Source: Dysgonamonadaceae bacterium
Lineage (GTDB): Bacteria; Bacteroidota; Bacteroidia; Bacteroidales; Azobacteroidaceae
Reading direction: 5' to 3'
Assembly: GCA_031272075.1 (NCBI GenBank)
Contig: JAISUK010000047.1
Span: 1 to 64,000 of the forward strand
Length of the DNA stretch: 64,000 nucleotides
The notes under the pieces are model-generated. The model searched no databases, was not told the DNA's origin, and saw only the letters and a program-made list of their open reading frames with translations. Below are positions 25,753-34,104 of this stretch, piece by piece. Position numbers and translations under genes: made by a program. Position 1 is the first letter of the stretch. Each line of letters opens with the position of its first letter.

Positions 25753-26586
25753 TTATAATTGTTGATTGTCTTTGATGTATTTGGAGGCTTCGTCAAACAT
25801 TTTCTGTACCTGTTTGAGGTATTTGCCCTCAGGATATTCGTTGATATAGGAATAATATTCGTCGACGACATCCCTGAAACGCAGGTTCTTTTTCTCGTCT
25901 ATGCTCAGCATGGCCATGTCGTAACGTGCACGAATGGAGTAATACATAAACTCTTCCCTGTATTTGGAATAGGGATAAGACTTGATGGCATTTTGAGCTG
26001 TAACGACACAGGAAGTGTAATTGCCTCCGGGAAAGGGATATGCGATCACATAATCGCCCAGGTTGTAATACAGCCGTACTGCCAGGAGCTCTTTCAGCGC
26101 CAGCTTTTCCTGTAATTCAAACAAGATTTGCTGGGCAGTTTCTTTCCGTTCACTCTGGGGATAATATTCCATGAAATCCTGGAATTGTTCGATGGCTTTG
26201 TAGGTATCCGCCTGATCTAAACGCGGATCCGGAGAATCGAGGTACAAGCCGTAGGCCGCATAATAACGCGCCAATTCCGTGTATTCTCCTTTGGGATAGC
26301 TGGTGTAATACGACTTGAAATATTCCGCTGCCGTCTGGTAGTCTTTCATACGGTAATAGCTCTGCGCAAGGAGGTAAAGCGATTCTTCCGCATTGCTGGT
26401 GCCCTTAAACATCGGCATGATGTCTTCCAGCAGGATAGCCGAGCGGCTGAATTTTCCCTCATTGAAATATTTCTTGGCATATTCATAACGCGCCATCATG
26501 TCGGGATTCTTCAATACTTTATTAAATTCCCCACATGCCGACGAAATCAACACCAATGTAATAAGAAACAGCAATTTTTGCTTCAT
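25753..26586 (-). CDS. bamD: Outer membrane protein assembly factor BamD
   Basis: The start at 26584-26586 (MKQKLLFLITLVLISSAC, 277 aa) creates a lipoprotein signal with the lipobox Cys at about residue 18; the ten earlier residues in the track would spoil it. The mature part is made of TPR-like repeats, for example YAKKYFNEGKFSRSAILLED, ESLYLLAQSYYRMKDYQTAAEYF and NEYPEGKYLKQVQKMFDEA. This matches BamD/YfiO, a lipoprotein of the BAM complex that inserts beta-barrels in the outer membrane. It heads the bamD-rpoZ-DUF4293 operon. Confidence 0.9.
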   Translation of the reverse strand: MKQKLLFLITLVLISSACGEFNKVLKNPDMMARYEYAKKYFNEGKFSRSAILLEDIMPMFKGTSNAEESLYLLAQSYYRMKDYQTAAEYFKSYYTSYPKGEYTELARYYAAYGLYLDSPDPRLDQADTYKAIEQFQDFMEYYPQSERKETAQQILFELQEKLALKELLAVRLYYNLGDYVIAYPFPGGNYTSCVVTAQNAIKSYPYSKYREEFMYYSIRARYDMAMLSIDEKKNLRFRDVVDEYYSYINEYPEGKYLKQVQKMFDEASKYIKDNQQL

Positions 26587-26673
26587 AGCATCCAAATTAG
26601 CGTGCAAAAATAGCAATTCCCTTTGACATGAAAAAAATTTTTATCCTTTATTAATACAAAAGTCGATTTTTTA

Positions 26674-27099
26674 TTACAATTTATAAAGTTCACTGGCGGC
26701 CAGCAGCTTCAGTTTATTGGCGTTCAAAACTTCCACGCATTTATCCAGGTTGTCGGGACGAATCACGACCACCGCCCCGTTTCCGGCAGTAAAAGCGTAC
26801 ATGTATTCGATGAAGACGCCCGCGTTGGTAATGATGTCCATTGCTTTGGCCAGCGAACCGGGTTGGTCGGGGCATTGCATGCAAACCACATCCGTCGCAG
26901 TGACCGCATAAAGATGTTCTTTCAGCACCTGTTTGCCTTTTTCGGGATCCGAGACGATGAGCCGCAGAATTCCAAATTCAGAATTTTCCGCTACGGTGAA
27001 TGCAGTCATATTGATACCTGCTTCGCCCAATATTTTCGCCACTTCGGTGAATCTTCCTTTCTTATTTTCTAGAAAGATAGACAATTGCTTGATGATCAT
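26674..27099 (-). CDS. Tandem ACT-domain protein
   Basis: The 141-aa protein consists of two ACT domains: IKQLSIFLENKKGRFTEVAKILGEAGINM (1-70) and VVCMQCPDQPGSLAKAMDIITNAGVFIEYMYAF (about 72-141). ACT domains bind amino acids. In Bacteroidales this gene typically accompanies phenylacetate-CoA ligase, as here (23 nt downstream of it), which suggests sensing of an aromatic or branched-chain amino acid. No catalytic domain is present. Confidence 0.88.
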   Translation of the reverse strand: MIIKQLSIFLENKKGRFTEVAKILGEAGINMTAFTVAENSEFGILRLIVSDPEKGKQVLKEHLYAVTATDVVCMQCPDQPGSLAKAMDIITNAGVFIEYMYAFTAGNGAVVVIRPDNLDKCVEVLNANKLKLLAASELYKL

Positions 27100-27122
27100 A
27101 ATTTATATTTTTATATTAACAA

Positions 27123-28424
27123 TTAAACCAGTTTCCTTTTATCTACCACACGTTTGGCTTTGCCCTGGCTGCGTTCGATGCTGCGGGGTTCTACCAGTCT
27201 GACTTCGGGCATGATTGTCAGCACGCTCTGCAAGCGGTGAGCGATATTTTTGCGCAATTCGAGCATTTTCGCCATTTCATCGGAGTAATATTTCTCATTC
27301 ACTTCCACTTCGACTTCAAAAGTATCGAGGTTATTCACCCTGTCGACAATGATTTTGTAATGCGGCTCCAGTTGCGGGATATCGCAGAGCACCGCTTCCA
27401 CTTGCGACGGGAACACGTTTACGCCCCGGATGATCAGCATATCGTCGCAACGTCCCAATATGCGTGACATGCGTACCGACGTGCGTCCGCAGGCGCATGG
27501 CTCATAATTGAGGCTCGTGAGATCGCGTGTACGGAAGCGCAACAGCGGCATCCCGTCTTTGGTGATGGTAGAGAAGACGAGTTCACCCATCTGCCCCGGA
27601 GGCAGCGGTTCGCCGGTTTCCGGATCCACAATTTCCGGGAGGAAATGATCTTCGCACAGGTGCGTGCCGTTTTGACATTCGCACTCATGTCCCACCCCCG
27701 GACCGATAATTTCCGTCAGTCCGTAGATGTCGTACGCCTTGATCCGCAGTTTTTCTTCCAGTTCCTTGCGCATGCCTTCCGTCCAGGGTTCTGCGCCGAA
27801 AGCGCCCACACGCAACTGAAATTCTTCGCGTGGGAAGCCGGAATCGAGCAGTGCGTCCGCCAGATAGAGCGCATACGAAGGAGTACAGGCCAATCCGGCA
27901 GTACCCAAGTCGTGCATCAGCAGGATTTGCTTTTCGGTATTGCCGCTTGAAGTCGGAAGCACCGTCCCGCCAATCCTTTCTGCCGCACCATGGGCGCCCA
28001 GCCCTCCGGTAAAAAGTCCGTAGCCGTAGGATACCTGAATCACATCGTTCTTGCCCAATCCATAAGCCGTGAAACAACGTGCGCCCACTTCGCTCCAGAT
28101 CCCCAGGTCGTTGCGGGTATATCCTATCACTATCGGTTTGCCGGTAGTGCCCGACGAAGCATGTATCCGGACGATTTCCGAAATTGGGACGCTCAATAAA
28201 CCGTAGGGATAAAAATCGCGCAAGTCTTTTTTCGACGTGAACGGCAGTTTCACGATGTCTTCCAGTTTTCGGATATCGTCGGGTGATACATCATGTTCCT
28301 GCATCCGTTTGCGATAGGGCTCACAGTTGTGATAGACGTGTTCGACCGTCTTTTTCAGGCGTATTTCCTGAAGCAAGCGCATATCCCCGCGGGACATACA
28401 CTCCATTGTCTCATTCCAAATCAT
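27123..28424 (-). CDS. paaK: Phenylacetate-CoA ligase
   Basis: The 433-aa adenylate-forming enzyme activates an aryl acid as its CoA thioester. Motifs are the ATP-binding SSGTTGKPIVIGYT (about residue 90), the adenylation segment YDIYGLTEIIGPGVG, the hinge GRCDDMLIIRGVNVFPSQVE, and C-terminal domain VEVEVNEKYY. A Cys pair (EPCACGR) is also typical of PaaK. In anaerobic Bacteroidales it acts on aryl acetates made from aromatic amino acids together with indolepyruvate oxidoreductase. It sits between the ACT gene and a membrane protein gene. Confidence 0.92.
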   Translation of the reverse strand: MIWNETMECMSRGDMRLLQEIRLKKTVEHVYHNCEPYRKRMQEHDVSPDDIRKLEDIVKLPFTSKKDLRDFYPYGLLSVPISEIVRIHASSGTTGKPIVIGYTRNDLGIWSEVGARCFTAYGLGKNDVIQVSYGYGLFTGGLGAHGAAERIGGTVLPTSSGNTEKQILLMHDLGTAGLACTPSYALYLADALLDSGFPREEFQLRVGAFGAEPWTEGMRKELEEKLRIKAYDIYGLTEIIGPGVGHECECQNGTHLCEDHFLPEIVDPETGEPLPPGQMGELVFSTITKDGMPLLRFRTRDLTSLNYEPCACGRTSVRMSRILGRCDDMLIIRGVNVFPSQVEAVLCDIPQLEPHYKIIVDRVNNLDTFEVEVEVNEKYYSDEMAKMLELRKNIAHRLQSVLTIMPEVRLVEPRSIERSQGKAKRVVDKRKLV

Positions 28425-28465
28425 ATAATCAAAGGTATTTATTTTAGTTGATAACTATTATTTTA

Positions 28466-29158
28466 TCAATTTCTTCCTTTCACGGCTGCGATGGCCAGCA
28501 GTACGCCCAGCACGATGCCCAAAAGCGCAGCGAACAACACCTGGAAGTCGGCAGGCAGGATAAACGTGACCGTATGTGCCGGAACCCAGAAATAGGGAAT
28601 GGTTTTCTTGAACACGAAGCCCCACTGCACATTCCAGTTGAGGTTGGCCAGGTACTTGCCGAACGGAATTTTTTGCAACAAGCAGGAAAGTTTTCCGCCA
28701 TTGTTCAGGATGTGGGTGTCCGTGACTTTATGGACGGTCATGAATACAGGCGCAAAACAGGTATTCATCATCAGGCTGATGCCGAATGCGCCAACCAGTT
28801 TTTGCCAGGTAAACGCGCCTGCCATAGCGGCTGCGACCCCTTTCACGCCGATGTAATCGATCACAGGAGGCACTCCGGCAGCAAACACTTTCATGGCGAG
28901 GGCGATCCAAACGCCGAGCAGCCCCCAGACCACTGCGCGCGGCCAGATGCCGAAACCGGCTTCATTGTAATGACCTGTCTTGATTCGAAGACCCAACATC
29001 TCTCCCATGGTAGACAGCACTCCGAATTTCAGGAATGCCATGATAAAACCGTGGGCGCCGTTGAACTGTTTGTACGCATCATACAATGATGGGAATAAAA
29101 AGAACGGCAGAAACAGCAACACAAAGCACAAAGCAAATACAAAATCTTGTTTTTTCAT
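28466..29158 (-). CDS. Multi-pass membrane protein, possibly Mpv17-like
   Basis: The 230-aa protein has an N-terminal hydrophobic segment (FVFALCFVLLFLPFFLF) and about four more predicted helices, including WGLLGVWIALAMKVFA and VLFAALLGIVLGVLLAIAAV. The part IPYFWVPAHTVTFILPADFQVLFAALLG loosely recalls the C-terminal WP...NF..VP..RV pattern of Mpv17/PMP22 proteins, but I hold this weakly. The function is unknown. Its start codon is part of a conserved leader shared with the FecCD permease gene, and a short ORF ends 3 nt before it. It is 41 nt upstream of paaK and may be cotranscribed with it. Confidence 0.7.
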   Translation of the reverse strand: MKKQDFVFALCFVLLFLPFFLFPSLYDAYKQFNGAHGFIMAFLKFGVLSTMGEMLGLRIKTGHYNEAGFGIWPRAVVWGLLGVWIALAMKVFAAGVPPVIDYIGVKGVAAAMAGAFTWQKLVGAFGISLMMNTCFAPVFMTVHKVTDTHILNNGGKLSCLLQKIPFGKYLANLNWNVQWGFVFKKTIPYFWVPAHTVTFILPADFQVLFAALLGIVLGVLLAIAAVKGRN

Positions 29159-29248
29159 ACGTCAATAATTTATTTTTAAAAGGTCGTATGGAACTCGCAC
29201 GGTATTATTGTCATCCTTCGGGTGATCGTAAAATCCGGCTCGTTTCAT
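29156..29248 (-). promoter_or_regulatory. Conserved leader (copy A) with short ORF upstream of membrane protein gene
   Basis: This 93-nt segment matches copy B at 21647-21738. The 6-base blocks CATACG (29190-29185) and CGTATG (29161-29156) are complementary, and the second holds the start ATG. In this copy an in-frame ORF of 28 codons (29162-29248; MKRAGFYDHPKDD... to ...PYDLLKINY) ends with TGA just 3 nt before the gene's ATG, so termination could couple to initiation. A TAnnTTTG box lies upstream at 29284-29291. Regulation by leader peptide or RNA ligand is inference. Confidence 0.55.
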
Positions 29249-29283
29249 GAACGATCGGTGTTATTCATTGATTAGAAATTCGA

Positions 29284-29291
29284 CAAATGTA
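29284..29291 (-). promoter_or_regulatory. -7 box upstream of leader copy A
   Basis: On the minus strand TACATTTG fits TAnnTTTG. The start of transcription would be near 29277, about 30 nt before the short leader ORF. No good -33 TTTG was found at the proper spacing. Confidence 0.45.
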
Positions 29292-29340
29292 TACAATTAT
29301 CGGGAAAAACCTATAAAATCGAACAAAAAAAAAAATGATT

Positions 29341-30360
29341 TTATACCACAACTCTGGCGAAAGGTTCGAGATCCATGGGGGCAAATTCGCGGTTCAGGAA
29401 CTTGAAATAGCCGTTCATGGCGACCATGGCGGCATTGTCGGTCGTGTAGGCGGGAGGGGGGATGTAGATATTCCATCCATACTGCTCGGCGTGTTCGCGA
29501 AACGCTTTCCGCAAGCCGGAATTGGCCGACACGCCACCTGCAAGCGCCACTTCGTTGATATGCAAGTCGGCGACCGCTTTCCGCAATTTCGTCATCAGCA
29601 CCGACACAATTGCCTCCTGAAGACAGGCGCAGAGGTCGTTTCTGTTTTTTGCTATAAATTCGGGATCTGTCTTCAATGCGTCGCGCAACAGGTAGAGGAA
29701 TGAGGTCTTCAAGCCGCTGAAGCTGTAATCGTACTCCGGCACATTCGGCCTGCTCAGCGGAAACGCCTGTGGATTGCCTTCGTTGGCCAGGCGATCTACC
29801 AACGGGCCTCCGGGATAGGGCAACCCCATCACCTTCGCACATTTGTCGAACGCTTCGCCCGCCGCATCGTCGATTGTTTGCCCGATGATTTCCATCTCGT
29901 TCCATTGCCGAACCAGGATGATCTGCGAGTTGCCTCCCGATACCAGCAGGCAGAGGAAAGGGAACTTCGGTTGACGGGTATCCGAGACATCGGTGCGGAT
30001 GAAATGCGCGAGGACATGCGCCTGCAAGTGATTCACTTCGATGAGTGGAATGTCGAGCGCGGCTGCAAGTCCTTTGGCAAACGACACGCCCACCAGCAAC
30101 GAGCCCAGCAATCCCGGTCCGCGGGTGAAAGCCACCGCATCGAGCGATGCTTTCCGGACGTCCGCCCGTTTCAATGCTTCGTGCACCACAGGCACAATAT
30201 TTTCCTGGTGCGCCCTTGAAGCCAATTCCGGCACCACGCCGCCATAAGCCTCATGCACTTTCTGGCCGGCAATAACATTCGACAGGACAATGCCGTCGCG
30301 TATCACCGCAGCCGAAGTGTCATCGCACGACGATTCGATGCCTAATAGTGTAATTCCCAT
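29341..30360 (-). CDS. tsaD: tRNA N6-adenosine threonylcarbamoyltransferase
   Basis: The track begins at 30471, but the ATG at 30358-30360 (MGITLLGIESSCDDTSAAVI) gives 339 aa, the usual length, and the canonical N-terminus. Further motifs are the metal-binding HLQAHVLAHF, LLVSGGNSQI, DDAAGEAFDKCAKVMGLPYPGGP and ALAGGVSANSGLR. TsaD with TsaB and TsaE makes t6A37 in tRNAs that read ANN codons. It is divergent from the SusC operon. Confidence 0.96.
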   Translation of the reverse strand: MGITLLGIESSCDDTSAAVIRDGIVLSNVIAGQKVHEAYGGVVPELASRAHQENIVPVVHEALKRADVRKASLDAVAFTRGPGLLGSLLVGVSFAKGLAAALDIPLIEVNHLQAHVLAHFIRTDVSDTRQPKFPFLCLLVSGGNSQIILVRQWNEMEIIGQTIDDAAGEAFDKCAKVMGLPYPGGPLVDRLANEGNPQAFPLSRPNVPEYDYSFSGLKTSFLYLLRDALKTDPEFIAKNRNDLCACLQEAIVSVLMTKLRKAVADLHINEVALAGGVSANSGLRKAFREHAEQYGWNIYIPPPAYTTDNAAMVAMNGYFKFLNREFAPMDLEPFARVVV

Positions 30361-30635
30361 TTTTTTGCCTTTTGAGCGACAAAAATAGTAAAAAAAATGC
30401 ATCGTAAGGTTTTTCCAAATTATCATTACGAATGGATAACCGTCACAACTCTTTACTTTATAGACAGACACTAATTATCTGCGAATTATCAATAAATCAA
30501 TATTATCAAAAATCTGCGTAAATCTGTATAATCTGCCTCATCTGTGTGTATTAGAAACAGCCTCTTTTCGTAAAAATTTTTAGATGAATTGCAAAAAAAA
30601 AAAAAGAACCTTAATAATAATTAAATAATTGTCCG
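30361..30635. other. Intergenic region between tsaD and the SusC operon
   Basis: This AT-rich stretch holds no ORF or RNA signature I can support. Around 30505-30555 a loosely repeated phrase of the type ATCTG(C)GTAAATCTG occurs. A poly-A run lies at about 30593-30605. Confidence 0.35.
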
Positions 30636-30643
30636 TATATTTG
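30636..30643 (+). promoter_or_regulatory. -7 box of the SusC/SusD operon
   Basis: TATATTTG matches TAnnTTTG. The predicted start near 30650 leaves a leader of about 77 nt before the SusC ATG at 30727. A -33 TTTG is not present at 19-21 bases; the region is AT-rich. No ECF sigma/anti-sigma pair is adjacent. Confidence 0.55.
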
Positions 30644-30726
30644 TGGCCTGACAATATGCTGTTTGCATTATACAATTTGCAATGCGCATATAATTGGAAT
30701 AATAAAATTAAATTAAGTAATTGATT

Positions 30727-33700
30727 ATGCGAAAATTGAAACCTATCTGGTGTTTGTTAGCCGTTTGCATGCTGTTTGTAACAGCAGCGGCCTTCGGCCA
30801 GGAAAGACAAACTACACTCAGCGGCGTAGTGAAGGACGCCGCCGGCGAGTCGCTGATTGGCGTTTCGGTCGCTGTGAAAGGTACAGCAATCGGAACCACC
30901 ACCAACATCGACGGCCTGTTCTCGCTCGCGGCACCCGTGTCGGCCAACTCCGTGCTGGTGTTCACATACGTCGGGATGATCACACAAGAAATCCCTGTGG
31001 GAAGCCAGCGAGTATTTAATGTGACAATGAAAGAAGACGCCACCCAACTCGAAGAAGTGGTGGTGACGGGCTTCCAGAATCTCGACAAACGCACGTTCAC
31101 GGGGTCTACCGTGAAAATCAAGGCCGACGACCTGATCAGTGAGGGCATGTCAGACATCAGTCGCATGCTCGAAGGCAAGGCTGCGGGCGTGTCGATTCAG
31201 AACGTCAGCGGCACTTTCGGCGCCGCACCCAAGCTGCGTATTCGCGGCGCAACTTCAATCTACGGTAACAACAAACCCTTGTGGGTCATCGACGGCGTGG
31301 TGCTCGAAGACATCGTCAACGTGTCGAACGACCAATTGGCCAGCGGCGACCCCACTACCCTACTCGGATCGGCTGTCGCAGGCCTCAATGCCAACGACAT
31401 TGAGAACATCGACATCTTGAAAGACGCCTCGGCCACCGCTCTCTACGGCGCACGCGCCATGAACGGCGTCATCGTTGTCACCACCAAAAAGGGGAAGGAA
31501 GGCAAACCGCAGATTGCTTACTCCGGCAATTTCTTCATCCGTCAGAAGCCGCTCTACAGCGATTACAGTATCATGGATTCCTGGTCGCAGATGGCTTTCT
31601 ACACCGAGCTTGAAAACCGCAAGGGATTCATCACCAGTTCTATCCTCAACAATAGCGATTCGGGAATCTACGGCAAAATGTACCAGATGATCTCTAATTT
31701 TCAACTGGACAATACTGTCGAAGCCAAACGCGACTTCCTCATGCGGTATGCCATGGCCAATACCAACTGGTTTGACGTCCTTTTCCGCAATACCATTGTG
31801 TCTGAACACTCACTGAGCGTCTCATCGGGTAGCGAAAACGCCCGGTCGTATGCCTCCGTCAGTTTCTACGACGATCCGGGATGGACATTGGGCGAAAGCG
31901 TTAAACGCTATACCGCCAAGTTGCGCAATGACTACAAAATGGGATCGCGACTCGACCTGGCGTTCGACATCTCTGCCAACTACCGCGAACAGAAAAATCC
32001 CGGCACACTGACCCGTAGCGATAATGTCGTGAGCGGCGAATACACCCGCGACTTCGACATCAACCCTTTCAGCTACGCGATAAACACTTCGCGTGCACTC
32101 ACTGCATACGACGAAAATGGCAACTTGGAATATTTCCAGCGCAACTATGCCCCGTTTAACATCATCAACGAGTTGGAAAACAACAACCTCAATGTCACCG
32201 TGATGGATATCAAGCTGCAGGGCGAAGCCACTGTGAAACTCACCAAAGCATTGAACTACTCGTTCATGGGCAACATTCGCTACGTAAAATCTGAGCGGGA
32301 ACATCTCGTGAAGGAGAACTCCAACATGCCCCAAGCCTACCGTGCCAACGGCAACAGTACCATCATTAGCGGGAATCGCTTCCTCTATGCAGACCCCGAC
32401 AACCCCAATTCGGAGAAGCTCGTGGTGCTGCCCGACGGCGGTTTCTATAACACCACCGACAACCTGTTGCGGTCGTACGATGTGCGCAACCAGCTGAACT
32501 ACAAAAACAGTTTCAACGACCTGCACGACCTGTCGTTCGTGACCGGGATTCAAATTCAGGGCAATGAACGTAAAAACCGTCAGAACACCGGCTATGGCTA
32601 CCAGTACGAATCGGGCGGATTGCCTTCGTATGACTACCATATCCTCAAAATGATGCTCGAATCCGGCATATATTATTATGGTATGGACGAGACGCGCTAC
32701 CGCTTTGCGGCAGCCTACGCCAATACCGAATACACCTACGACATGCGCTACGCCCTGTCGGGCACCGCACGCTACGAAGGCTCTAACCTCGCCGGCAGCA
32801 CTGCACGCTGGTTGCTCACCTGGAACGTAGGCTTCCGTTGGAACATGATGGAAGAAAAGTTCATGAAGCCGCTCTCGAAATGGGTCGACCACATGAATAT
32901 CCGCACCAGCTACGGCCTTTCGGCGCAAGCGCCCGAACGCGGCAACTCCAGCACCATCTATTACAACGAGAACGCCTACCGTCCGATGAGCAGCGGCGAC
33001 GCCGAATCGGTGATTGCCATCTCGAGCATCGGCAATACCGGCCTCACCTGGGAAAAATCGTACCAGTTCAATGTTGGATACAATGTCAGCCTCTTCAACA
33101 ACCGCATCGACTTTATGGTGGAATACTGGCGCAAGAACAACTACGACCTGCTCGACCGCATTCAGACCTCCTACATCAGTGGCGACTGGACGCGCTACGC
33201 CAACTATTCCGACCTTGAATCGCACGGCTGGGAGTTCACGCTCGGACTCGTGCCTGTCAACAACAAGAATTTCAGTTGGCGCATCAACCTGCCGTTCGGA
33301 TACAACACCAGCGAGATTACACGTATGGAATACAAGCCGCGTATCTACGACCTCACCCGTCCCGAAGGCGGCAACATCGTGGGATATCCGCTGCGCAGCC
33401 TCTTCTCGGTGCAGTTTATCGGCCTCGATGGAGAGAACGGCCTGCCGCGGTTTATCGACCACCTGGGTGGAGAATCGTATGGTATCTACATGCAGAACAC
33501 CGATGTAGACACCTACATGCAATACCTCAAGTATGAAGGTTCGGTAGACCCGACTTTCACGGGAGGATTCAACAATACCATCCGCTACAAAGACTTTACG
33601 CTGAACACCTTCATCACTTACCAGGGCGGCAACAAGATCCGGCTCTATTCTGCTTTCAAAGCGAGCTATTCCGATCTGGATGCGTTGCCCAACGAATTTA

Positions 33701-34092
33701 AAGACCGTTGGACGGTGCCCGGCGACGAACGCTACACCAATGTTCCCGCCCTTTGGACCAAGCAGTTGTCTCAGATGATGAGCGACAATTCCTTCACGGG
33801 CGTGAGCTACACCCCCTACCCCTATCAGGCCTACAATGCTTCTACAGTGCGTGTGGCCGATGGCGGCTTTGTTCGTCTGAAGACCGTATCGCTGACATGG
33901 GCATTGCCCAGAAACTGGCTGGCCAGGACAGGCGGGGTGAAGAACGCAAGCCTGTCGCTGTCGGGCAATAACATCCTGATGCTTTATGCCGACAAGAGGC
34001 TCGACGGGCAAGACCCCGAATTTTACAATGCCGGCGGTGTGGCTCAGCCTTTGCAGCGCCAGTACATTATTTCACTCAAAGTTGGATTTTAA
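30727..34092 (+). CDS. SusC/RagA family TonB-linked outer membrane protein
   Basis: The track uses TTG at 30721; the ATG at 30727 (MRKLKPIWCLLAVCML) gives a clean signal peptide ending near AAAFGQ and 1121 aa. Domains in order: carboxypeptidase-regulatory-like beta sandwich (about 28-110, TTLSGVVKDAAGESLIGVSV); TonB-box-like EEVVVTGFQ; plug domain (about 115-240, GKAAGVSIQNVSG, ILKDASATALYGARAMNGVIVVTTKKG); and a 22-strand barrel ending RQYIISLKVGF. It imports a ligand captured by the SusD partner 12 nt downstream. The substrate cannot be deduced: no glycoside hydrolase gene is adjacent, and the companion zinc metallohydrolase suggests a peptide or glycopeptide. Confidence 0.95.
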   Translation: MRKLKPIWCLLAVCMLFVTAAAFGQERQTTLSGVVKDAAGESLIGVSVAVKGTAIGTTTNIDGLFSLAAPVSANSVLVFTYVGMITQEIPVGSQRVFNVTMKEDATQLEEVVVTGFQNLDKRTFTGSTVKIKADDLISEGMSDISRMLEGKAAGVSIQNVSGTFGAAPKLRIRGATSIYGNNKPLWVIDGVVLEDIVNVSNDQLASGDPTTLLGSAVAGLNANDIENIDILKDASATALYGARAMNGVIVVTTKKGKEGKPQIAYSGNFFIRQKPLYSDYSIMDSWSQMAFYTELENRKGFITSSILNNSDSGIYGKMYQMISNFQLDNTVEAKRDFLMRYAMANTNWFDVLFRNTIVSEHSLSVSSGSENARSYASVSFYDDPGWTLGESVKRYTAKLRNDYKMGSRLDLAFDISANYREQKNPGTLTRSDNVVSGEYTRDFDINPFSYAINTSRALTAYDENGNLEYFQRNYAPFNIINELENNNLNVTVMDIKLQGEATVKLTKALNYSFMGNIRYVKSEREHLVKENSNMPQAYRANGNSTIISGNRFLYADPDNPNSEKLVVLPDGGFYNTTDNLLRSYDVRNQLNYKNSFNDLHDLSFVTGIQIQGNERKNRQNTGYGYQYESGGLPSYDYHILKMMLESGIYYYGMDETRYRFAAAYANTEYTYDMRYALSGTARYEGSNLAGSTARWLLTWNVGFRWNMMEEKFMKPLSKWVDHMNIRTSYGLSAQAPERGNSSTIYYNENAYRPMSSGDAESVIAISSIGNTGLTWEKSYQFNVGYNVSLFNNRIDFMVEYWRKNNYDLLDRIQTSYISGDWTRYANYSDLESHGWEFTLGLVPVNNKNFSWRINLPFGYNTSEITRMEYKPRIYDLTRPEGGNIVGYPLRSLFSVQFIGLDGENGLPRFIDHLGGESYGIYMQNTDVDTYMQYLKYEGSVDPTFTGGFNNTIRYKDFTLNTFITYQGGNKIRLYSAFKASYSDLDALPNEFKDRWTVPGDERYTNVPALWTKQLSQMMSDNSFTGVSYTPYPYQAYNASTVRVADGGFVRLKTVSLTWALPRNWLARTGGVKNASLSLSGNNILMLYADKRLDGQDPEFYNAGGVAQPLQRQYIISLKVGF

Positions 34093-34104
34093 ATAATCTG
34101 GAAT

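Noticed and set aside
31822-34011. 729-codon minus-strand ORF inside the SusC gene
   Set aside because: It is entirely antisense to a SusC homologue with full domain structure, has no recognisable domain, and arises from the G+C-rich codon use of the operon.
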